A DNA stretch of 64,000 bases from positions 1 to 64,000 of the forward strand of contig NZ_JAKWFK010000012.1 of NCBI RefSeq assembly GCF_029522115.1, given 5' to 3'. The notes under the pieces are model-generated. The model was not told the DNA's origin. It ran no database searches and saw only the letters and a list, made by a program, of their open reading frames with translations. The position numbers and the translations under genes are program-made. Below are positions 59,462 through 64,000 of the stretch, one piece after another. The DNA is from Trinickia sp. Y13 (GTDB lineage: Bacteria > Pseudomonadota > Gammaproteobacteria > Burkholderiales > Burkholderiaceae). Position 1 is the first letter of the stretch; every line of letters starts with the position of its first letter.

Positions 59462-59535
59462 TGGAGGCGCGAGCCGGAGTCGAACCGGCCTACACGGCTT
59501 TGCAGGCCGCTGCATAACCGCTTTGCTATCGCGCC
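59462..59535 (-). tRNA. tRNA-Cys (anticodon GCA)
   Basis: 74 nt with an acceptor stem GGCGCGA and CGCGCC pairing, anticodon loop around TGCAAA giving GCA, T arm CCGG-TTCGACT-CCGG and encoded CCA. Very close to E. coli tRNA-Cys. Confidence 0.95.
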
Positions 59536-59621
59536 AAAAGCGGATTTGCCGGAGCGTCGACGCCGCACGGCTGCGAAACGTCCCGGCTTATCGGTTCAGC
59601 CAGCCAGCAGCGGCCGCTAAA

Positions 59622-59643
59622 CAAAAAGGGAAGCTTAGCTTCC
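59622..59643 (-). terminator. Terminator between tRNA-Gly and tRNA-Cys
   Basis: A stem GGGAAGC/GCTTCCC (59637-59643 with 59627-59633) followed by five T residues on the minus strand. It should separate the tRNA-Gly pair from tRNA-Cys, at least in part. Confidence 0.8.
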
Positions 59644-59651
59644 CCTATACC

Positions 59652-59727
59652 TGGAGCGGGAGACGAGTCTCGAACTCGCGACCTCAACCTTGGCAAGGTT
59701 GCGCTCTACCAACTGAGCTACTCCCGC
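59652..59727 (-). tRNA. tRNA-Gly (anticodon GCC), copy 2
   Basis: 76 nt with acceptor GCGGGAG, D arm TAGCTCAGTTGGTAGAGC, anticodon loop TTGCCAA giving GCC, T arm CGAG-TTCGAGA-CTCG and encoded CCA. Identical in sequence to the copy at 59790-59865. Confidence 0.96.
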
Positions 59728-59789
59728 GTATTCCTACTTACTGCGCAGCGCCTCGACAGATTGCTCCGCACGACACGCCTGATCGAAAC

Positions 59790-59865
59790 TGGAGCGGGAG
59801 ACGAGTCTCGAACTCGCGACCTCAACCTTGGCAAGGTTGCGCTCTACCAACTGAGCTACTCCCGC
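59790..59865 (-). tRNA. tRNA-Gly (anticodon GCC), copy 1
   Basis: Identical to the copy at 59652-59727 and nearest to the promoter. The two are separated by 62 bp of unrelated DNA. Confidence 0.96.
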
Positions 59866-59915
59866 AGTTTGCTTCCCTGACTCACACGCTAACCCGTGTT
59901 CGCCGGAGAAGCGAG

Positions 59916-59944
59916 ATTATGTATAAACCGCTGAATCGTGTCAA
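59916..59944 (-). promoter_or_regulatory. Promoter of the tRNA-Gly pair
   Basis: Minus strand: perfect -35 TTGACA (59939-59944), 17-bp spacer and -10 CATAAT (59916-59921), 50 bp upstream of the first tRNA-Gly. Confidence 0.85.
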
Positions 59945-60002
59945 CACTTTTTGCACCGGTCGCGGCGCGTTCGATGCGGCAACCTGCGCAACGATCGAAA
60001 CG

Positions 60003-61340
60003 TCAGAAGCGCGTCTCGCGCGCCGCTCTCAAGAAGGTGTCGAGCAGCGGCGTGCAATCGAGCAGTTCGGGTCCGCCCGCACGATGGAATTCCGGGTGCC
60101 ACTGCACACCCACGACGAATGGTGCGCGCCGGTAGCGCACCGCCTCGATCAGACCATCGCCAGCGGACACGGCCTCGACGTTCAAATCGCGCCCGAGCGT
60201 CTTCACCGCCTGATGATGGATCGAGTTGACCACGGCCTCGCGCCGCCCCGGGAACATGCTCGCGAGCGTTGACCCATCGGGAAAACGCACCGAGTGCCGA
60301 TGCTGATCGTAGAACTCGCTGACGTGAATGCCCGCAGTCGGCACCTCGGTTGCGATGTCCTGATAGAGCGTGCCGCCGAAGGCCACGTTGATCAATTGAC
60401 AGCCGCGGCAAATACCGAGGACGGGCTTGCCCGATTCGACGAATTCGTAAAGCAACTCGAGCTCGTACATGTCGCGCACGCGATCGCCCGGCCATTCCGC
60501 CCGCATGTCGCTCGCGGCGTAGGTTTGCGGCGAAACGTCGGCGCCGCCTTGCAGCAGCAGCCCATCCAAATGCTTGGCGTAATCGCGCAGTCGAATGTTG
60601 CTCGGATGCAGCATGCCTTGATGCCCGACCGTCGGAATCATGAACACCATCACATCGCGCGACATGACCCAATGCGCGACCGATTCCTCGAGATACTGCA
60701 GCGTCTTGCCGCGCAACCCGCGCGCGCCGGGCTCGGGATGAAAGATCCGCGCCGATACGCCGATGCGCAAGGTTCTCTGCGTGATGCGCTGCCCTGCCCG
60801 GTCGAATAGCTGGCGCGCGCGAGCCGCGATGGTGCGACCCAGCACGCTCCAAGCCGAATCGTTTTGCCGCAGGTAAGCAGGCTGAGTTTGCGCCACCGCG
60901 CTTGCGGGCGGCGGACGCGGCGTGTCGAAATCGGGAGGCGCCCCGAAGCCGGGCGGCGGGGCACCCGTGGCAGCCGTGGCGTCCGCCGCGCCCTTCTCGG
61001 CATATGCCGCCTGCGCCGCCTGCTCGTGGGCGGCCGTGTCTTTCGCCGCCGAAACCCGCGCTTGAGCCGCTTGCGCTTCACTCGACGTTGGCGCGCTCGG
61101 CTGCACCGGTTCGACGGCCGTCGCCGATTCGAGCGTGTCGCTCGCCGCCCGCGAGGCGGCGACCGCGGGCGTTTCGTCGATGGCGCCTGCGGCCAGCTGC
61201 GGCGGCGCCTCGCTCGGTGGCGTCGCGGGTGCGGCTGGTGTTGCGGCGGGTGTGCCGGGGGAGTCCGTCGAAACGGAAGCGGACGATGAGGAAGAATCAG
61301 GGCCGGGGCGACCGGCGCTCGGCGGCGTGTTTTCGCTCAT
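60003..61340 (-). CDS. Class I glutamine amidotransferase (PuuD-like gamma-glutamyl hydrolase)
   Basis: 445 aa from the ATG at 61340. The C-terminal ~250 residues form a peptidase C26/GATase domain: GLLLQGGADVSPQTY, nucleophile Cys in GICRGCQLINVAFGG, and His/Glu in VQWHPEFH. PuuD in E. coli hydrolyses gamma-glutamyl-GABA in putrescine breakdown. The first ~170 residues are a low-complexity P/A/S/E-rich region, absent from PuuD (254 aa) and probably disordered. A polyamine role is inferred from family only; no puu genes are nearby. Confidence 0.82.
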   Translation of the reverse strand: MSENTPPSAGRPGPDSSSSSASVSTDSPGTPAATPAAPATPPSEAPPQLAAGAIDETPAVAASRAASDTLESATAVEPVQPSAPTSSEAQAAQARVSAAKDTAAHEQAAQAAYAEKGAADATAATGAPPPGFGAPPDFDTPRPPPASAVAQTQPAYLRQNDSAWSVLGRTIAARARQLFDRAGQRITQRTLRIGVSARIFHPEPGARGLRGKTLQYLEESVAHWVMSRDVMVFMIPTVGHQGMLHPSNIRLRDYAKHLDGLLLQGGADVSPQTYAASDMRAEWPGDRVRDMYELELLYEFVESGKPVLGICRGCQLINVAFGGTLYQDIATEVPTAGIHVSEFYDQHRHSVRFPDGSTLASMFPGRREAVVNSIHHQAVKTLGRDLNVEAVSAGDGLIEAVRYRRAPFVVGVQWHPEFHRAGGPELLDCTPLLDTFLRAARETRF

Positions 61341-61618
61341 GAAGGTGGCAAGCGCGGCTCGCACGCAAACGATGAAGATGATCCATTATCCGCCAGCGCA
61401 CCGATCAGTCGCAAATTACAGTCCTGTAACCGATGCGTGGCGCCGCCTGCCGGCCGCCCGTTCAGGACGCGGGCGGGCGCCGCAGCCGTCCAAGAAACCG
61501 GGGCAGCGGCTACAATGCGCCGACAGATGCTCGTACCCCCGCAATGCGCATGCCGCTGCGCCCGGCGACCGCGTCTGCTGCTCATTCGTGCAGTTCGATC
61601 GCTTCATCTGGACCCGCC

Positions 61619-62998
61619 ATGGCCACCGATTTCGTTCCGTTTCCGCCGCTTGCCGCACTTGCCGCCGAGCTGGCGGCAGGCCGCACGACGAGCCGCGCGC
61701 TCGTCGAAGCCGCGCTCGAGCGCATCGCCGATCCGAACGGGCAAGGTTCGACCGTCTTTCTCGAAGTCGACGCCGAGCGTGCCCGCGCAAGCGCCGATGC
61801 GCTCGATCGCCTGCGCGCCGCCGGCACGGTGCTCTCGCCGCTCGCCGGCATTCCCGTCTCGGTGAAGGACTTGTTCGACATCGCAGGCCAAGTCACGCGC
61901 GCCGGCTCGCGCGTGTTGGCCGACGCCCCGCCCGCGCGCGCCGATGCGCCCGCTGTCGCGCGTCTGCGACGCGCGGGCGCCGTCATCGTCGGGCGCACCA
62001 ACATGACCGAGTTCGCTTACTCGGGCCTCGGGCTCAATCCGCATTACGGCACGCCGCTCTCGCCTTATCGGCGCAATGAACCCGGCGAAGCGCGCATCGC
62101 CGGCGGCTCGTCCTCGGGCGCGGCGGCATCGGTTGCGGACGGCATGGCCGCCGTGGCGCTCGGCAGCGATACGGGCGGCTCGATTCGCATCCCGGCCGCG
62201 CTATGCGGTCTCACCGGTTTCAAGCCCACCGCGAGCCGAGTGCCGCGGCAAGGCGCCGTGCCGCTTTCCACGACGCTCGACTCGTTCGGGCCGATCGGCG
62301 TCTCGGTCTCGTGCTGCGCGCTCGTCGATCGCATCCTGGCGGGCCTCGAGCCGCATGTGCCCGCCGCGCGCCCGCTCGAAGGCGTGCGCTTGGGCATCCT
62401 CACCCATTACGTCACCGACGACATGGAGCCGGCCGTCGCGCTCGCCGTCGAGACCGCGACGAAACATCTCGAGGCAGCGGGCGCCATTCTCTCCGACGTC
62501 CATTTCGCGCCGCTCGAGCAACTCGTGTCGCTCAACCGTTTCGGCTTCTCGGGGATGGAGGCGTATGCATGGCATCGTCCATTGATCGAGCAGCATGCCG
62601 ATCGCTACGACCCGAGGGTGCTCGTGCGCATCGAGAAGGGAGCGAGGGCCGCCGCCGCCGACTACCTCGAGTTGCTCGAGCAGCGCGCCGCGCTGCTCGA
62701 AACGGCGCAGGACACGCTCTGGCGGCGGTTCGACGCAATCGTTGCGCCCACGGTGCCGATTACGCCCCCGCGCGTGTCCGAGTGCGATGCCGACGACGCA
62801 GCCTACGCCCGCATCAACGCGCTCGTGCTGCGCAACCCGAGCGTATTCAATCTGCTCGACGCCTGCGCCGTGTCGCTGCCGTGCCACCCACGCGGGCAAG
62901 CGCCGGTCGGGTTGATGCTGGCCGCCGCGCCTCATGCCGACGATGCGCTGCTCGCCATCGCGCGCGCCGCCGAACGGGTGCTCGAATCGATTCGGTGA
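61619..62998 (+). CDS. Amidase signature family hydrolase
   Basis: 459 aa from the ATG at 61619 (the upstream frame is not protein-like). The Ser-cisSer-Lys triad is present: K83 in IPVSVKDLFD, S164 in AGGSSSGAAASVA and nucleophile S188 in LGSDTGGSIRIPAA. The family includes GatA, mandelamide, indoleacetamide and allophanate hydrolases; the absence of gatB/gatC neighbours argues for a catabolic amidase. Substrate unknown. Confidence 0.88.
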   Translation: MATDFVPFPPLAALAAELAAGRTTSRALVEAALERIADPNGQGSTVFLEVDAERARASADALDRLRAAGTVLSPLAGIPVSVKDLFDIAGQVTRAGSRVLADAPPARADAPAVARLRRAGAVIVGRTNMTEFAYSGLGLNPHYGTPLSPYRRNEPGEARIAGGSSSGAAASVADGMAAVALGSDTGGSIRIPAALCGLTGFKPTASRVPRQGAVPLSTTLDSFGPIGVSVSCCALVDRILAGLEPHVPAARPLEGVRLGILTHYVTDDMEPAVALAVETATKHLEAAGAILSDVHFAPLEQLVSLNRFGFSGMEAYAWHRPLIEQHADRYDPRVLVRIEKGARAAAADYLELLEQRAALLETAQDTLWRRFDAIVAPTVPITPPRVSECDADDAAYARINALVLRNPSVFNLLDACAVSLPCHPRGQAPVGLMLAAAPHADDALLAIARAAERVLESIR

Positions 62999-63125
62999 AG
63001 GCGCTGCCCGATCTCGGGCGCTGGCCCGATACAGCATGCGCTCGACCCGGCATGCAGTCGGTTTTACGAAAGCGCACTAGAATTGCGCGGTTTATCGATA
63101 TGAAGATAGGGAACGCTTTCCTCTT

Positions 63126-63644
63126 ATGAACGACACGTCACTACTGCGCCGCGAGCGCAGGCTCCTCACGCTGCTCGGGTTCGTTTGCCTCGCCCTCGTC
63201 GGCGGCGCGCTCTATCTGCAGTATGCAAAGCACGAAGATCCTTGCCCGCTATGCATCATCCAGCGCTACCTGTTCCTGCTGATCGCGCTGTTCGCGTTCG
63301 TCGGCGCCGCGCGCAAGGGGTGGCGCGGCATTGCGCTGTTCGAGACGCTGATTGCCATCACCTCGGCCACCGGCATCGCGGGAGCCGCGCGCCATTTGTA
63401 CATTCAATTGAACCCAGGCTTCAGTTGCGGCTTCGACGCACTGCAACCGGTCGTGGACAGCCTACCGCCCGCACACTGGCTGCCGAGCGTGTTCAAGGTC
63501 GCCGGCCTTTGCGAAACCGTCTACCCGCCGATTCTTGGCATCTTGCTGCCCGGCTGGGCGCTGATCGCATTCGCCCTGACGTTCGTTGCGGTCGTCGTGA
63601 GCGCGTGGCGCCGGCGCGGCAAGGGGCGAGCTTATTCCCTCTGA
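63126..63644 (+). CDS. dsbB: Disulfide bond formation protein B
   Basis: 172 aa with four membrane segments (about residues 12-31, 45-62, 66-88 and 138-162). The first redox pair is C40-P-L-C43 and the second is C101 and C129 in the second periplasmic loop, matching E. coli C41/C44 and C104/C130. It reoxidises DsbA and passes electrons to quinone. R47 in IIQRYLF corresponds to the quinone-site arginine. Confidence 0.94.
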   Translation: MNDTSLLRRERRLLTLLGFVCLALVGGALYLQYAKHEDPCPLCIIQRYLFLLIALFAFVGAARKGWRGIALFETLIAITSATGIAGAARHLYIQLNPGFSCGFDALQPVVDSLPPAHWLPSVFKVAGLCETVYPPILGILLPGWALIAFALTFVAVVVSAWRRRGKGRAYSL

Positions 63645-63670
63645 TGTGCGTCGATGTGCGTCGATGTGCG
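63641..63670. repeat. Three tandem copies of a 10-bp unit
   Basis: TCGATGTGCG at 63651-63660 and 63661-63670, preceded by CTGATGTGCG at 63641-63650, which contains the dsbB stop codon. Copy-number change here would not affect the DsbB protein. Confidence 0.7.
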
Positions 63671-63877
63671 CCCGCGCCCGTCGAAGGGGCCGTGCAAGCC
63701 CCGTCCACTGCACGAAGCTGCCGATATGGCGGCGCTCTGATAGCGCCCATCAGCGGGAAACGATGTCTTTGCGCCAGCTCGGTGCTATCTTCGGGCATGG
63801 ATGGCGATCCACGTGCGCGAGGCTGACGGCAAGCCGTCGCGTAACGCGCGCCTGATCCCCCTCTTCAGGATTCGGCT
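63671..63877. other. Non-coding stretch downstream of dsbB
   Basis: About 205 bp. No conserved gene, promoter or convincing terminator was recognised. Confidence 0.35.
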
Positions 63878-64000
63878 ATGACGACGCATCCCATCCGCTC
63901 TAGATCGCCCAAGCTCCATCGCGCAAGCGCTACCCTCTCGCCATCCGGCGAGGATGGCACGGACCATGCAGCGTCAATCCGTATACCTCGTGCCGCCGCT
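63878..64000 (+). CDS. Possible 5' end of a gene cut by the window edge
   Basis: An ATG at 63878 with AGGA seven bases upstream opens a frame that stays open for 41 codons to the window edge, with an R/S-rich and unrecognisable product. A second candidate in another frame starts at 63966 and reads MQRQSVYLVPP, which looks more protein-like but has a weaker ribosome site. Only the next kilobase can decide. Confidence 0.25.
   Translation, partial: MTTHPIRSRSPKLHRASATLSPSGEDGTDHAASIRIPRAAA

Noticed and set aside
59652-59865. The tRNA-Gly repeat as a mobile-element direct repeat
   Set aside because: Both copies are complete, functional-looking tRNA genes under one promoter; tandem tRNA duplication is the simpler explanation.
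1-64000. CRISPR array, prophage, integrase/att sites or replication origin
   Set aside because: No regularly spaced repeats, phage structural genes, integrases, parAB/dnaA genes or DnaA-box clusters were seen; the tRNA genes have no partial copies nearby that would suggest an attachment site.

Overview
The window is a continuous stretch of GC-rich chromosome from a beta-proteobacterium of the family Burkholderiaceae (Burkholderia / Paraburkholderia / Trinickia type). The evidence is the gene order (ppk and ppx beside phoR-phoB-phoU-pstBACS, then glmM-folP-ftsH-rlmE, greA-carB-carA, and gloB / methyltransferase / rnhA / dnaQ) and protein sequences close to that family. Most of it is conserved housekeeping DNA; the accessory material is concentrated at about 30-32 kb and 51-56 kb.

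Layout. 0.2-12.6 kb: phosphate and polyphosphate block, with sixA, an OlsB-like ornithine acyltransferase, ppx and ppk (divergent), and the minus-strand operon pstS-pstC-pstA-pstB-phoU-phoB-phoR, driven by two tandem Pho boxes in front of pstS. 12.7-18.8 kb: glmM, folP, ftsH and rlmE (minus), with yhbY divergent. 18.8-24.8 kb: a DUF4149 membrane protein, greA, carB and carA, with a strong promoter and a long leader upstream of carA. 25-30.1 kb: the lipoprotein murein transglycosylase mltD, gloB, a methyltransferase, rnhA, dnaQ and tRNA-Val(CAC). 30.4-33.8 kb: manganese catalase divergent from a PadR/YqjI-like regulator with a very histidine-rich N-terminus, then an MFS transporter. 33.9-42.1 kb: a double-length UvrA (1968 aa, four ATPase modules), an Fe-S type uracil-DNA glycosylase, a DUF488 protein and an unknown membrane protein. 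42.3-48.2 kb: a GT4 glycosyltransferase, an ABC exporter and otsB-otsA (trehalose). 48.5-50.7 kb: Sco1, PCu(A)C and CtaG, for copper loading of cytochrome oxidase. 50.8-56.1 kb: an ElaA acetyltransferase followed by a less GC-rich island holding a MoeA-like/SUKH fusion, a secreted NucA/NucB-type nuclease and a pyruvyl transferase. 56.2-64 kb: a MocR/PdxR regulator, PaiB, a LysE exporter, tRNA-Cys and two identical tRNA-Gly genes, a class I amidotransferase, an amidase, dsbB and the edge of the window.

The strongest candidate for an undescribed system is at 51.4-54.6 kb. A Sec-exported protein with a C-terminal NucA/NucB DNase domain is followed, 25 nt downstream on the same strand, by a gene encoding a degenerate MoeA-like protein fused to an SMI1/KNR4 (SUKH) domain. 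SUKH domains are known immunity proteins of nuclease toxins, and a good internal Shine-Dalgarno and ATG could also release the SUKH domain alone. This resembles a toxin-immunity locus in which the immunity domain has been joined to a molybdopterin-type fold. Other points of note are the tandem-duplicated UvrA with a low-complexity insert in its fourth ATPase module, and the His-rich PadR regulator with two tandem palindromes laid over its own promoter.

Starts were moved from the longest possible frame to internal codons where family length, a Shine-Dalgarno sequence or a signal peptide argued for it; several use GTG or TTG (folP, carA, rnhA, ftsH).
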